Shown in pieces: positions 53,989 to 63,517 of a DNA stretch of 64,000 nt. Within the stretch, counting starts at the first letter, position 1. Each line of letters begins with the position of its first letter. Below the pieces are notes generated by a model. That model did not search any database. It was not told the origin of the DNA and saw only the letters and a program-made list of their open reading frames with translations. The translations under genes and the position numbers were made by a program. The stretch is from positions 1,674,001 to 1,738,000 of the forward strand of contig NZ_JACHBL010000001.1 in NCBI RefSeq assembly GCF_014200305.1, in the 5' to 3' direction. This DNA comes from Neomicrococcus lactis (lineage in GTDB: Bacteria > Actinomycetota > Actinomycetes > Actinomycetales > Micrococcaceae).

Positions 53989-56232
53989 TTAGTGCTTCGA
54001 GATCTTTGGCTGCAGTTCAGCCGGAAGGCTGGACCACTGCTTCTCGAGTTCCTTCTCCGAAGGGCTCGAGATGAGTCCAGCCGGAGCGTACATGCGGGAC
54101 TCGACCACCGGATCTTCACTGTCAACACCGCGGCCGTTCGGGAAGCTACGGATAGTGGCAATGATGGCGGTGATGATCACGATCAGCGTCAGAACCAAGA
54201 AGACAATCGACAGCGTGCCCTGGACCGTGGTGTTTCGAACCACGGCTTCCATAGCGGCAACGGTCTTTGCCGTGCCGAAGCTTTCCTTGCCTTCAGCGAG
54301 AGCCTTGCTGAACGCGGCATTCTGCGCCCAGTAACCAATAGCTGGTACTGGCGAGAAGATCTTGTACAGCGAAGCCACCGTGGTGACGACCGTGGCGAAT
54401 GCGAGAGGCAAAATCACAACCCAGAGGTGCTTGAAGTTGCCGCGGCGAGCCACGATTGCCATGACCACTGCGAGCGCGAGTGCTGCCAGCAGCTGGTTAG
54501 CGATACCGAAGAGAGGGAAGAAGGTGTTGATGCCGCCCAGTGGGTCAGTCACACCCAGGATGAGGATGTAACCCCAACCTGCCACCATGATCGCGGTACA
54601 AATCCACGCACCCAAACGCCATGAGGTGTCCTTGAACTTCGGGATGAAGTTGCCCAAGGTGTCCTGGAGCATGAAGCGAGCAACACGGGTACCGGCGTCC
54701 ACTGCGGTCAGGATGAAGAGAGCCTCGAACATGATGGCGAAGTGGTACCAGAAGCCCATGAGCGCGGTTCCGCCGAACCACTGGTTCATGATGTGTGCAA
54801 TACCCACAGCAAGGGTTGGAGCGCCACCGGTACGGGACACGATGGATTCTTCACCCACGTTGTGGGCCAGATCCGTGAGCATGGTCGGAGACAAATTCAC
54901 TCCGGTCAGGCCCAAGGAGTTCACGAATGCCACAGCACCTTCAACGGTGCCGCCGGTGGCTGCAGCCGAGGAGTTCATGGCGAAGTAGATGCCGCGGTCA
55001 ATGGAGATAGCAGCAACCAAAGCCATGATGGCCACGAAGGACTCCATGAGCATGCCGCCGTAACCCAAAAAGCGGGTCTGGCGTTCCTTCTCCACGAGCT
55101 TCGGGGTAGTTCCGGAAGAGATCAACGCGTGGAAGCCGGACAAGGCGCCACAAGCGATGGTCACGAACAAGAACGGGAAGAGCGGACCGGCAACAACCGG
55201 GCCATCCGTGCGCGTTGCGTATTCAGAGAAGGCTGGCACGGAGATTTCCGGGCGAACCACAATGATTGCGAGCGCGAGCAGAACGATCACGCCGATCTTC
55301 ATGAACGTGGACAAGTAGTCGCGAGGTGCCAGCAAGAGCCACACCGGCAATACTGCAGCAATGAAGCCGTAGATGATGATGCCCCAGGCAATGACCGGGC
55401 GGTCCAAGTGGAAGAGGGCTGCGCCCCATTCGGACTCAGCAACCCAGCGTCCGGAGATGATCGCGAACATCAGCAGCGCGAAGCCGATGATGGAAACTTC
55501 CATGATCTTGCCCGGGCGGATGTAACGCAGGTAGATGCCCATGAACAGAGCGATCGGGATGGTCAAAGCCACCGAGTAGACGCCCCAAGCAGATTCTCCC
55601 AAAGCGTTGACCACCACGAGGGCGAGGATCGCCACGATGATGATCATGATGGTCAGCGTTGCCAAGAGAGCAGCGGTTCCGCCGATGAGTCCAAGCTCTT
55701 CACGAGCCATCTGGCCGAGTGAACGGCCGCCACGGCGCATCGAGAAGAACATGACCAGGTAGTCCTGAACGGCTCCGGCCAGGATCACACCGATGATGAT
55801 CCACAACGTGCCCGGAAGGTAACCAAGCTGCGCAGCCAAGACGGGGCCCACCAATGGACCTGCGCCTGCGATGGCAGCGAAGTGGTGACCAAACAGCACG
55901 CGGCGGTCGGTCGGCATGAAGTCTTTGCCGTTGGACTTGTACTCGGCGGGCGTCGCACGGAAGTCGTCCGGCTTGGCGACCTTGCGCTCGATGTACTTCG
56001 AGTAGAAACGGTAAGCAATCAGATAAGTAGCAACTGCGGCGAAAACGAACCAAATAGCGTTGATCGTTTCACCGCGTGAAATGGCAAGGACGCCCCAGGA
56101 AATGCCGCCAACGAGGGCAATAGCCACCCAGATAGCGATTTTCGCGGGAGTCCACTTTTTTTCCTCAGCCTCGAGGACTTCAGGATCAACGCCAGCTGGT
56201 GGCAATTGAACCTGCGATGTTGGTGTGCTCAC
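53989..56232 (-). CDS. cstA: Carbon starvation protein A (CstA), peptide/pyruvate transporter
   Basis: This 747-residue transporter has about 16-18 hydrophobic helices. CstA hallmarks are RRVLFGHHFAAIAGAGPLVG, TLWIIIGVILAGAVQDYLVM, SMRRGGRSLGQMAREELG and FVTIACGALSGFHALISSGT. Members import pyruvate or peptides when carbon is scarce. The GTG at 56232 has GAGGAG 4-10 bp upstream; a longer frame to 56307 is unlikely. It is followed by ybdD, its usual partner. Confidence 0.93.
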   Translation of the reverse strand: MSTPTSQVQLPPAGVDPEVLEAEEKKWTPAKIAIWVAIALVGGISWGVLAISRGETINAIWFVFAAVATYLIAYRFYSKYIERKVAKPDDFRATPAEYKSNGKDFMPTDRRVLFGHHFAAIAGAGPLVGPVLAAQLGYLPGTLWIIIGVILAGAVQDYLVMFFSMRRGGRSLGQMAREELGLIGGTAALLATLTIMIIIVAILALVVVNALGESAWGVYSVALTIPIALFMGIYLRYIRPGKIMEVSIIGFALLMFAIISGRWVAESEWGAALFHLDRPVIAWGIIIYGFIAAVLPVWLLLAPRDYLSTFMKIGVIVLLALAIIVVRPEISVPAFSEYATRTDGPVVAGPLFPFLFVTIACGALSGFHALISSGTTPKLVEKERQTRFLGYGGMLMESFVAIMALVAAISIDRGIYFAMNSSAAATGGTVEGAVAFVNSLGLTGVNLSPTMLTDLAHNVGEESIVSRTGGAPTLAVGIAHIMNQWFGGTALMGFWYHFAIMFEALFILTAVDAGTRVARFMLQDTLGNFIPKFKDTSWRLGAWICTAIMVAGWGYILILGVTDPLGGINTFFPLFGIANQLLAALALAVVMAIVARRGNFKHLWVVILPLAFATVVTTVASLYKIFSPVPAIGYWAQNAAFSKALAEGKESFGTAKTVAAMEAVVRNTTVQGTLSIVFLVLTLIVIITAIIATIRSFPNGRGVDSEDPVVESRMYAPAGLISSPSEKELEKQWSSLPAELQPKISKH

Positions 56233-56380
56233 GACACTCCTCAGATCAGGTGATGTGATGAATTTGTGTGTGCGTTGCCGTGTCTGATCCCCTAGACACG
56301 GTGGCAACTACATCTCTGAGAGTACGCCAGTGATTACCGACTGGTCGATAAATAAGAGACGGAAGTAGTTATTTTCCGAG

Positions 56381-57376
56381 TTATGTGATCGTCAACAGAA
56401 CCTTTCCACGGAATTCCCCTGACTCGAAGTATTCGTGCGCAGCAACGGCATCCTCGAGGGCAAAGGTCTTATCGACGGGAACGGACACCTCACCGGATTC
56501 GATGAGCGGCCACACATGACGAAGAGTTTCAGCAACGATCTCCGCTTTCGCCTCGAGCGACCGCGAGCGCAGCGTGGTTCCTTGGATGGAGAGTCGGCGG
56601 CTGAGCACTTGCCCCATGTCCAGTTCGGCGGTGCGGCCACCGAGGAGTCCAATAACCACCATGCGCCCCTCGAGCGCCAGAGATGCGACGTTCTGCGCTA
56701 GGTACTTGGCACCCACCACATCCAGAATCACGTCCGCGCCGTGGCCGTCGGTGATTTCCTGAATGCGCTGCGAAAAATCCTCTTCGCGGTAGTTGATACC
56801 CGCGACCGCTCCCAGCTGCAGCGCGTATTCGAGCTTCTCGGCAGAACTACCCGTCACGATCGGCTTCGCGCCCAGCGCTTTGCACACCTGAACCGCCATG
56901 GTCCCGATGCCTCCCGATGCCCCGTGAATGAGCACCCACTCCCCCGAACTGACTTTCGCGGTCATGCCGAGGTTGGACCACACGGTCGCCGCAACTTCGG
57001 GCAGAGCCGCCGCTTCCACCAAACTAACCTTGGCCGGCACCGGAAATAGCTGGCCCACGGGAACCACCGCATATTCCGCATAGCCGCCGCCGGTCAGCAG
57101 CGCGCAGACTTGAGCGGCGTCGTCGTACTCAGTAACGCCGGGGCCGCGCGAAACGATAGTCCCGGAAATTTCGAGGCCCGGAATGTCCGAGGCTCCCGGT
57201 GGTGGAGGATAGAAGCCCTTGCGCTGTTGCGAATCCGCGCGATTCAGGCCCGCAGCGGCAACCTTCACCAGCACCTCGCCGGGGCCGGGTTGCGGAACGG
57301 GCCGCTCCACCACGCGGATCACGTCCGGTCCCCCACTCGCGGAAAATTCAACGGCTTTCATGGAGACGGGGATCAT
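56381..57376 (-). CDS. NAD(P)H-quinone oxidoreductase, PIG3/QOR-type medium-chain dehydrogenase
   Basis: This 331-residue zinc-free medium-chain reductase reduces quinones or enones with NADPH. Features are MKAVEFSASGGPDVIRVVER, the GroES-like motif AAGLNRADSQQRKGFYPPPP, the nucleotide site VLIHGASGGIGTMAVQVCKA and the PIG3-type GTTLRSRSLEAKAEI. Zinc ligands are absent. AAGG precedes the ATG at 57376; an internal ATG at 57361 is also possible. Confidence 0.9.
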   Translation of the reverse strand: MIPVSMKAVEFSASGGPDVIRVVERPVPQPGPGEVLVKVAAAGLNRADSQQRKGFYPPPPGASDIPGLEISGTIVSRGPGVTEYDDAAQVCALLTGGGYAEYAVVPVGQLFPVPAKVSLVEAAALPEVAATVWSNLGMTAKVSSGEWVLIHGASGGIGTMAVQVCKALGAKPIVTGSSAEKLEYALQLGAVAGINYREEDFSQRIQEITDGHGADVILDVVGAKYLAQNVASLALEGRMVVIGLLGGRTAELDMGQVLSRRLSIQGTTLRSRSLEAKAEIVAETLRHVWPLIESGEVSVPVDKTFALEDAVAAHEYFESGEFRGKVLLTIT

Positions 57377-57435
57377 GCGGGGCCCTTCCGTTCAGTTCAG
57401 AGATTACGACGACGCCAGCTGACGTACGCTTCAAA

Positions 57436-57464
57436 TCGACATCGTCAGCGATATTCACTACAGT
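57436..57464 (+). promoter_or_regulatory. Promoter of tRNA-Ser
   Basis: TCGACA (57436-57441), a 17-bp spacer and TACAGT (57459-57464) lie 9 bp upstream of the tRNA. Confidence 0.6.
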
Positions 57465-57473
57465 AATTGGGCT

Positions 57474-57561
57474 GGATGGTTGTCCGAGCGGCCGAAGGAG
57501 CTAGTCTTGAAAACTAGTGTGCGGTAACCCCGTACCAAGGGTTCAAATCCCTTACCATCCG
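57474..57561 (+). tRNA. tRNA-Ser (anticodon TGA)
   Basis: 88-nt class II tRNA: acceptor GGATGGT/ACCATCC, anticodon stem CTAGT/ACTAG with loop CTTGAAA (anticodon TGA, reads TCA), a long variable arm (TGTGCGGTAACCCCGTACC) and T arm AAGGG TTCAAAT CCCTT. Discriminator G; CCA is not encoded. Confidence 0.95.
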
Positions 57562-57567
57562 CGTTTG

Positions 57568-57616
57568 AATGCTCTGAAATTTCGTTGATTCGAGGTTTCA
57601 GAGCATTCGTTTTTAA
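57568..57616 (+). terminator. Terminator after tRNA-Ser
   Basis: A perfect 12-bp stem AATGCTCTGAAA / TTTCAGAGCATT is followed by CGTTTTTAAC, 6 bp after the tRNA. Confidence 0.88.
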
Positions 57617-57715
57617 CAGCCTAACTAGTCTCTCTTATTCATTGCTTTGCGCACTTGGAGCGTGAAGAATGTGCTGGTCAGCTCTTCCTTACCTTTCTCG
57701 AAAGACGGTTTCATT

Positions 57716-58519
57716 GTGGAAGTTAGCAACATCAAACCAGGCCATCCCATTTGGGCAGATCTTGTCAGCACAAACCTTGAGGCAAGCAAGAGGTTTTATG
57801 GTGAACTTTTTGGTTGGACCTACGGGGGTTCCGAAGACGAATACGGCAATTACACCACGGCATTCTTGAACGGAAAGCGCGTGGCTGCGCTCTACCCACA
57901 TGTCCCCGATATGGGCGGTGTGCCCAACGTGTGGACCGTCTACCTCGCTACTACCGATATCCACGAGACTGCCGCCAAGGTAGAAGCGGCCGGCGGCACG
58001 TCCTTGTACCCACCGATGCACGTTGAGCCTTACGGCTGGATGGGCGGATTCCAGTCGCCTGGCGGCGAAATGGTAGGCGCTTGGCAGCCAGAGTCCCATC
58101 CGGGGTTTGAAGTGCTCGCCGAACCAGGCGCCATCATGTGGCTCGAAGCAATCACCAAGGACTTCGGGGCCGCTAAAACCTTTTACGAGGCAGCCTTCGG
58201 GTGGACCACGGACATCATGAGTGACACGGAGGAATTCCGGTACGCCACGTTGGAGCGCGGCGACGAAGCTACCGCGGGCTTGATGGACGGATCCATGTTC
58301 TTGGAAGATGCGGTGCCAGGTTTCTGGCAGATCTACATCAACGTAGAAAGCGTGGACGAGACGGTAGCGAAGCTGGAGTCCTTGGGCGGATCCGTCGTGG
58401 AAGCTGCCGCTGATACCAACTTTGGACGCATCGCTTTCGTCACCGATTCCACCGGTGCACGATTCCGTTTGCATCAGCACGTTGAGGGTGCAACCTACGA
58501 ACCGGATACTGCTGAGTAG
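57716..58519 (+). CDS. Tandem VOC-domain protein (glyoxalase/bleomycin-resistance fold)
   Basis: This 267-residue soluble protein contains two VOC modules: one starting IWADLVSTNLEASKRFYGEL (about 15-125) and one starting MWLEAITKDFGAAKTFYEAA (about 140-260), each with the FGW motif after the first helix. Tandem VOC proteins include glyoxalase-like enzymes and ligand-binding proteins; the function is unknown here. The GTG at 57716 is chosen because the first VOC strand begins just after it. Longer in-frame starts (57647, TTG) are possible. Confidence 0.75.
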   Translation: MEVSNIKPGHPIWADLVSTNLEASKRFYGELFGWTYGGSEDEYGNYTTAFLNGKRVAALYPHVPDMGGVPNVWTVYLATTDIHETAAKVEAAGGTSLYPPMHVEPYGWMGGFQSPGGEMVGAWQPESHPGFEVLAEPGAIMWLEAITKDFGAAKTFYEAAFGWTTDIMSDTEEFRYATLERGDEATAGLMDGSMFLEDAVPGFWQIYINVESVDETVAKLESLGGSVVEAAADTNFGRIAFVTDSTGARFRLHQHVEGATYEPDTAE

Positions 58520-58533
58520 TCTCTAAAATTCGT

Positions 58534-58577
58534 GGCCCGCTGGCTAGACATTTCGCGTTTTGGCTAGTCAGCGGCCC
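58534..58577. terminator. Hairpin after the VOC gene
   Basis: GCTGGCTAG / CTAGTCAGC with one wobble, flanked by GC-rich GGCC sequences, encloses about 16 bases. No clear U-run follows. Confidence 0.45.
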
Positions 58578-58633
58578 CAAATATATAGCGCGTAGGGCCC
58601 GGTGTTAGTAAATCACCAGACACTACACTGTAA

Positions 58634-58673
58634 GTTACTCAGTAGTTCGCGTGTCCTTTACCTCGCGTTCATT
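58634..58673 (+). promoter_or_regulatory. PHO-box-like repeats before the secreted nuclease gene
   Basis: Four heptamers start exactly 11 bp apart: GTTACTC (58634), GTTCGCG (58645), CTTTACC (58656) and GTTCATT (58667). The order and spacing mirror the phoU array, including a C-initial third unit. They end about 50 bp before the nuclease start. A possible -10 TACACA (58693-58698) follows. Confidence 0.5.
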
Positions 58674-58725
58674 CCGCTGTGGTGAGATCAAATACACACT
58701 CCCATCGCGAACGAAGGACATCACT

Positions 58726-61284
58726 TTGCGTTCATCTCTTTTGAGGGCTGGCACTGCTCTGACTGCTGCAGCAGTCTTGGCCGCCGGCTTCACGGCCCCT
58801 GCTGGTGCGCTTGCACCGGCCGTCGTGATTCCAGCCAATGTTTCTAGCACCGATCTCATCATCAACGAGGCCTACCTCGTCGGCGGTTCCGCCGGTCAGC
58901 CTTACAAGAACAAGTTCATCGAGCTGTACAACCCCACGGCCAATGACATCGTTCTGGACGGCAAGTACAGCATCGCCTACCGCTCGGCATCAGCAAGCAC
59001 TAACCCTCAGAACTTCGCTCTGAAGGGAACTGTCAAGGCGAAGAGCTACTTCGTGATTCAGGGCGGTTCCAACGCCACGAATGGCGCCGCGCTTCCACAG
59101 GTGGACGCCGTCGCAGGCATCAACCCCTCCGGAAGCACGGGCACCATCGTGTTGACGCGCTCTGCGTCCGCGATCAGCTTGCCAACGGGCTCTGTGGTCA
59201 ACAACGCCCAAGTGGTAGACCTCTTGGGCTACGGCGCTTCCAACACCTACGAAACGGCTTTGGCACCGACCCCTCAGGGCACCAAGGCTGTCGAATCCCT
59301 CAACCGCACCAATTTCGTTGACACGGATGACAATTCCAAGGACATCACCGTCAACGCAAGCGTCACCCCAGGTGCTGCAAATGGTGGCACCACCGGCGGA
59401 GAGCCAGGCGGCGAAAACCCAGGCGAAGAAACCGGTCCAGAGCTCAAGACCATCGCTGAAATTCAGGGCACCGGCGGTGCAACGGAGCTGCCGAAGGACA
59501 CCGCTGTTCGCACGCGCGGCATCGTGACCGCAACCTACCCAACGGGCGGCTTCAACGGTTACTACATCCAGACCCCGGGCACCGGTGGAGATGCTCTCCC
59601 CGAGGCTTCGCAGGGCATCTTTGTTTACTCCGCTGCCACGGTCAACGAGGTCAAGATCGGTGACTACGTTGAGGTGACCGGCAAGCCAGCCGAGTACTAC
59701 GGACTGTCCCAGCTCACGGTTGCCAAGGGCGGCGTGAAGCAGCTGACTGAGCCTGCAGAGGCTATCAAGCCGTTGACCATCGCTTGGCCAAAGACGGATG
59801 CCGAGCGCGAGCGCGTTGAAGGCATGGTGTTCAACCCATCGGGCAAGTACACCGTTGCTGACAATTACTCTTTGAACCAGTACGCAGAAATCGGTCTGGC
59901 ATTTGGTGAGTCTTCTTTGGTGCCAGGCGCCGATGAACTCATTCAGCCAACCGATGTAGCCGAGGCCGGAACCGCCGAGGCTCAGGCAGTAGCCACCGAG
60001 AACTACCAGCGCGGCGTCAAGCTTGACGACGGTGCAACCACCAACTTCATGGGCAGCACGGCGAACAAGGCGATCCCCCTCCCTTACCTCACCCCAGAAG
60101 CACCGATCCGCGTTGGCGCTCCAGTGAACTTCCAGTCTGACGTCATCTTGGACTACCGAAATGAAGCATGGAAGTTCCAACCGCTGACCCAGCTCACCGC
60201 TGGCAACGCAGCATCGGTACAGCCTGCAACCTTCGTCAACACCCGCACCGCGGCTCCTGACGAGGTGGGCGGCAACGTGAAGCTCGCATCCTTCAACGTG
60301 CTCAACTACTTCACCACCACCGGCGACCAGCTCGAAGGCTGCACCTACTACACGGACCGCGCGGGCAACCCGCTGACCGTTCGTGGTGGCTGCTTGGCCC
60401 GCGGTGCAGCGAACGCTGAGAACCTCAAGCGCCAGCAGGACAAGATTGTTGCTGCCATCAACGGCCTCGACGCTGACGTGGTCTCCCTCGAAGAAATCGA
60501 GAACTCTGCTGCTTTCGGCAAGGACCGCGATGAAGCTCTTTCCACCTTGGTAGACGCTCTCAACGCTGACCGCCCAGGCACGTGGGACTACGTTCGTAGT
60601 CCAGAAGCGCTTCCAGCTTCCGAGGATGTCATCCGCACGGCATTCATCTTCAAGCCTTCCGTGGTGAAGCCCATCGACGAGTCGATCATTCTTGACGACG
60701 CCGCCTTCAGCAACGCTCGCCAGCCACTTGCTCAGGCCTTCCAGAAGGTTGGCGGCAACGCCAAGTCCCGCTTCGTGGCGATCGTGAACCACTTCAAGTC
60801 CAAGGGTTCCGCTCCTGCCACCGGAGAGAACGCTGACACCGGCCAGGGCGGTTGGAATGCAGCTCGTGTAGGACAGGCTGAAGCTCTCGTGAAGTTCGCT
60901 GATTCCCTCAAGACTCAGCGCAACACGGACAAGATCTTTTTGACCGGTGACTTCAACTCCTACAGCCAAGAAGATCCAATGCAGGTCCTCTACAACGCTG
61001 GCTACATCAGCCAGAACGCGAAGACCGGCGATTACACCTATCTATTCGACGGCGTGGTGGGATCTTTGGACCACATCTTGGCCTCCCCTGCAGCGAACTC
61101 GCTCGTGACCGGTGCCGATATCTGGAACATCAACGCTGACGAGCCAATCGCTTTGGAATACAGCCGCTACAACTACAACGCGACTGACTTCTACGCTCCA
61201 ACCCCGTACCGCGCTTCCGATCACGATCCAGTGATCGTGGGCTTCTACGTGGACAAGAATTCTCCGAAGGCTGTCAAGAAGTAG
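58726..61284 (+). CDS. Secreted ExeM/NucH-family endonuclease
   Basis: This 852-residue extracellular nuclease has a Sec signal peptide (LRAGTALTAAAVLAAGFTAP, cleavage near AGA-LAP), a lamin-tail domain (TDLIINEAYLVGGSAGQPYK; about 35-170), a Gly/Pro/Glu linker, an OB-like ExeM domain (GYYIQTPGTGGDALPEASQG) and a C-terminal EEP nuclease with LASFNVLNYFTTTG, DVVSLEEIENSAAF, AIVNHFKSKGS, TGDFNSYSQEDPM, GSLDHILASP and SDHDPVIV. Metal-ligand and catalytic His/Asp residues are intact. The TTG at 58726 has AAGGA 8 bp upstream and places the signal at the N-terminus. There is no sortase motif. A PHO-box-like array suggests use of DNA as a phosphate source. Confidence 0.9.
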   Translation: MRSSLLRAGTALTAAAVLAAGFTAPAGALAPAVVIPANVSSTDLIINEAYLVGGSAGQPYKNKFIELYNPTANDIVLDGKYSIAYRSASASTNPQNFALKGTVKAKSYFVIQGGSNATNGAALPQVDAVAGINPSGSTGTIVLTRSASAISLPTGSVVNNAQVVDLLGYGASNTYETALAPTPQGTKAVESLNRTNFVDTDDNSKDITVNASVTPGAANGGTTGGEPGGENPGEETGPELKTIAEIQGTGGATELPKDTAVRTRGIVTATYPTGGFNGYYIQTPGTGGDALPEASQGIFVYSAATVNEVKIGDYVEVTGKPAEYYGLSQLTVAKGGVKQLTEPAEAIKPLTIAWPKTDAERERVEGMVFNPSGKYTVADNYSLNQYAEIGLAFGESSLVPGADELIQPTDVAEAGTAEAQAVATENYQRGVKLDDGATTNFMGSTANKAIPLPYLTPEAPIRVGAPVNFQSDVILDYRNEAWKFQPLTQLTAGNAASVQPATFVNTRTAAPDEVGGNVKLASFNVLNYFTTTGDQLEGCTYYTDRAGNPLTVRGGCLARGAANAENLKRQQDKIVAAINGLDADVVSLEEIENSAAFGKDRDEALSTLVDALNADRPGTWDYVRSPEALPASEDVIRTAFIFKPSVVKPIDESIILDDAAFSNARQPLAQAFQKVGGNAKSRFVAIVNHFKSKGSAPATGENADTGQGGWNAARVGQAEALVKFADSLKTQRNTDKIFLTGDFNSYSQEDPMQVLYNAGYISQNAKTGDYTYLFDGVVGSLDHILASPAANSLVTGADIWNINADEPIALEYSRYNYNATDFYAPTPYRASDHDPVIVGFYVDKNSPKAVKK

Positions 61285-61312
61285 GCTTCGCAGATTTCGT
61301 AGAAATCACGAC

Positions 61313-61353
61313 GGCGGCCGCTGGTTCCACAGAACGTGGAGCGGGCGGCCGCC
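61313..61353. terminator. Hairpin after the nuclease gene
   Basis: GC-rich arms GGCGGCCGC and GCGGCCGCC with about 22 bases between lie 29 bp after the stop. CTTTC follows on the plus strand. The rest of the gap to 61505 holds nothing I recognise. Confidence 0.65.
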
Positions 61354-61505
61354 TTTCGGGTGATCCGGTCCCATGCGAGAACACTTTTCGACAGAAAAGC
61401 GCCTCGGAGTGGTAGAAAACTGGCCTCACATAAGGTGTGCAAGGACGCGGACGCGACGCTGACGCAGCACCAATGGCCACGCGTCACAGTGGCGGACACT
61501 CTCCA

Positions 61506-63491
61506 CTAGCGGACTCGCGCCAGAACAGCCTGGACCGCGGCTTCAGCATCGCCCAAAGTCCGCGCGCTGCCGTCCGGATCTCCACCGGCTTCGGCTGCGA
61601 TTGCTGTTCCCCATTGGACCGAGGACAACTGCAGGCCCAATACATATAGGCCTTCCTGGACGTCGCCGTCTCGGGAGATGAGTCGGTGTGGTCGCGGTGT
61701 CACGTGGAATCCGGCGCCCGGCGCGAATTCGCCGTCTTCGGTGAGCATCGGACGTGGTTGAGCGAGGCCGTCGTCTTGGAGTTGGCGCAAGAGTGCCGAG
61801 TCCGTCTTTGCCACACGGTTTGCTGGCATCATCGCCTCGAGCATGACGCGAGACTCTACTGGCTTGGTATCCACCCACGGGGACTCCGCGCTGAAAATGC
61901 CACGCTCGTCATCCAACGTAAAGGTTGGCTCCGGGCCAATGAAGGACACCACGCCAGCGCGGGCGAGCGCCGCCAATTCACGGATGCGCTGTACCGGCGG
62001 ACCGGACGCGAGACCTTCCACCAACGGCTCGAAGGTACGCAGAATGTCGTTCTGATAGGTCACGTCATCAAAGACGCCCTCGGCCACCATCTTCTTCACG
62101 AGCATGCGCGCGGCATGCATCGCGCCGATGGCCATCTTGAGCGGATCGGATTCGCCGCGCTCCGCAGACTCCGCATCCTCATCCAAGTACGCGATGACCG
62201 CCGACTGATACTCAGCGTCAGATTCAAAGCCCCACTGGTCAAACGGGTGTCCCAAGCGCGGAACGTCGAGCCAGCCCGCACCGGGCGCACTCTGCTCCAC
62301 ATGGCGTCGCACCGACGTCAGCCACACCTTCTGGCCGTGTACGCGCTGCGCTCCCAAAAGCTCTTCTAGACGTGCCGCGAAGGATCCCGCAGCCTCAGTA
62401 CCGCCAAAAAGTTCAGGTCGCTGCTCCGCCAGTACGCAATAGTAGGTCCGCAACACATCGCGGTGAATGAGTGGCCACACGTGCGCCGCAAAAGACACCT
62501 TGCCCGCGGATTCACCCGGAACACCGCTACTCGCAAGAGCTCGGATGGACTCTTCGGTCACGAATTTGAGCGAAACACTCGTGGGCACAAAAGCATCGAC
62601 TGCGGCCTTCGCCCGGTACGGAGTGCCGCGGCGCGAAGCCGCCCACATGCGTGGTTCCTGGCCGCTCGGTACGTAGCGCAAGGGTCCGCGCGCGGGGCGA
62701 GCTGCGGCATCGTCCTCCCCCGTCTCAGAACTGGAGAGCAGCGATTCGAAACGGCCACCGCGGCCCGTAGTCAGCTCCGTGACGGCATCGAAAAAGTTCA
62801 AACCAAGCCCGCGAATCAAGACGTTCTCTCCGGCGGGAATGGCGCCCCAGTCCACGTCAGGCGGCACATTCGGCGGTAGGTACATGAGGCCCAACTGCGC
62901 AGCCTGCTCACCGGCAACCTGCTGGCGCGGGTTCAGTTTCGCGGGGACGTGGCCCACTGCCAGTACGACGGCGTCAGCGAGCGTCGCGCCGGAAGCTGGC
63001 GTGCCGTCCGGGGCGGTATCGCGGTATTCGAGCACGTAAACGTCGCCCGAAGCGCGCAGCGACGTGACCTCAGCGTGAAGATGCGTCACGGACTGCACGC
63101 GCGGGTGGGTGTTCAGGACTGCGAGCGCGCGCTCGGCGATATCGCGCAAGTATTCGCCGTACAGCGCGCGGGGAGGGTACGAACCGGCCCCCAAAGCGGC
63201 GACGTCGGCACGATGCGGCGCGTTCTCGAGGCGCCACTGATCGAAGCTGTAGTCCGGGGAGGCCGTGGGGAACATCGCGGGCGTGTTCATGAGGAAGTTG
63301 CGGGACTGGTCCGTGCGCCACACGTGGCCTGGGCCGATCTCGAACGGCTCAAGAATCACGATTTCGAGGGGCGATCCCGCTTTTTCGCCAGCCTTTGGCG
63401 TGTTCTCCGCGAGCGCGTGAGCTAACCGGTCCAGAAAGCTCGTGCCGCGCGGGCCCGCGCCGACAACCGCGATCCGAAATGGTTTGCGCAT
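61506..63491 (-). CDS. FAD/NAD(P)-binding protein (YdhS/HpyO-like)
   Basis: This 661-residue protein starts with a dinucleotide-binding motif (RIAVVGAGPRGTSFLDRLAH) and the PF13454-type segment (EPFEIGPGHVWRTDQSRNFL; MNTPAMFPTASPDYSFDQW), with VVLAVGHVPAKLNPRQQVAG as the ATG motif. The C-terminal half (about 330-661) has no recognised domain beyond this family. Related proteins are annotated as amino-acid oxidoreductases or FAD-dependent enzymes of unknown substrate. AAGGA precedes the ATG. It is divergent from the S9 peptidase gene by 26 bp. Confidence 0.8.
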   Translation of the reverse strand: MRKPFRIAVVGAGPRGTSFLDRLAHALAENTPKAGEKAGSPLEIVILEPFEIGPGHVWRTDQSRNFLMNTPAMFPTASPDYSFDQWRLENAPHRADVAALGAGSYPPRALYGEYLRDIAERALAVLNTHPRVQSVTHLHAEVTSLRASGDVYVLEYRDTAPDGTPASGATLADAVVLAVGHVPAKLNPRQQVAGEQAAQLGLMYLPPNVPPDVDWGAIPAGENVLIRGLGLNFFDAVTELTTGRGGRFESLLSSSETGEDDAAARPARGPLRYVPSGQEPRMWAASRRGTPYRAKAAVDAFVPTSVSLKFVTEESIRALASSGVPGESAGKVSFAAHVWPLIHRDVLRTYYCVLAEQRPELFGGTEAAGSFAARLEELLGAQRVHGQKVWLTSVRRHVEQSAPGAGWLDVPRLGHPFDQWGFESDAEYQSAVIAYLDEDAESAERGESDPLKMAIGAMHAARMLVKKMVAEGVFDDVTYQNDILRTFEPLVEGLASGPPVQRIRELAALARAGVVSFIGPEPTFTLDDERGIFSAESPWVDTKPVESRVMLEAMMPANRVAKTDSALLRQLQDDGLAQPRPMLTEDGEFAPGAGFHVTPRPHRLISRDGDVQEGLYVLGLQLSSVQWGTAIAAEAGGDPDGSARTLGDAEAAVQAVLARVR

Positions 63492-63504
63492 AGTTGCTCA
63501 TCCT

Positions 63505-63510
63505 TAGACT
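63505..63510 (+). promoter_or_regulatory. -10 element of a leaderless promoter for the S9 peptidase gene
   Basis: TAGACT ends 7 bp before the ATG at 63518. It overlaps the ribosome site of the divergent gene. Confidence 0.45.
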
Positions 63511-63517
63511 GTTCTTT

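Noticed and set aside
36668-57420. Dispersed motif TACGACGCCGC-AGCT near 5045, 22538, 31275, 36670, 51899 and 57404
   Set aside because: Copies in glgE, glgX and the hypothetical gene encode Gly-Val-Val-type stretches with favoured codons, and the core GGCGTCGTA is frequent throughout. I treat it as composition, apart from the perfect pair flanking the IS30 element.
58990-60969. 659-residue minus-strand open frame
   Set aside because: Antisense shadow of the secreted nuclease, caused by GC-biased codon use. No domain or ribosome site.
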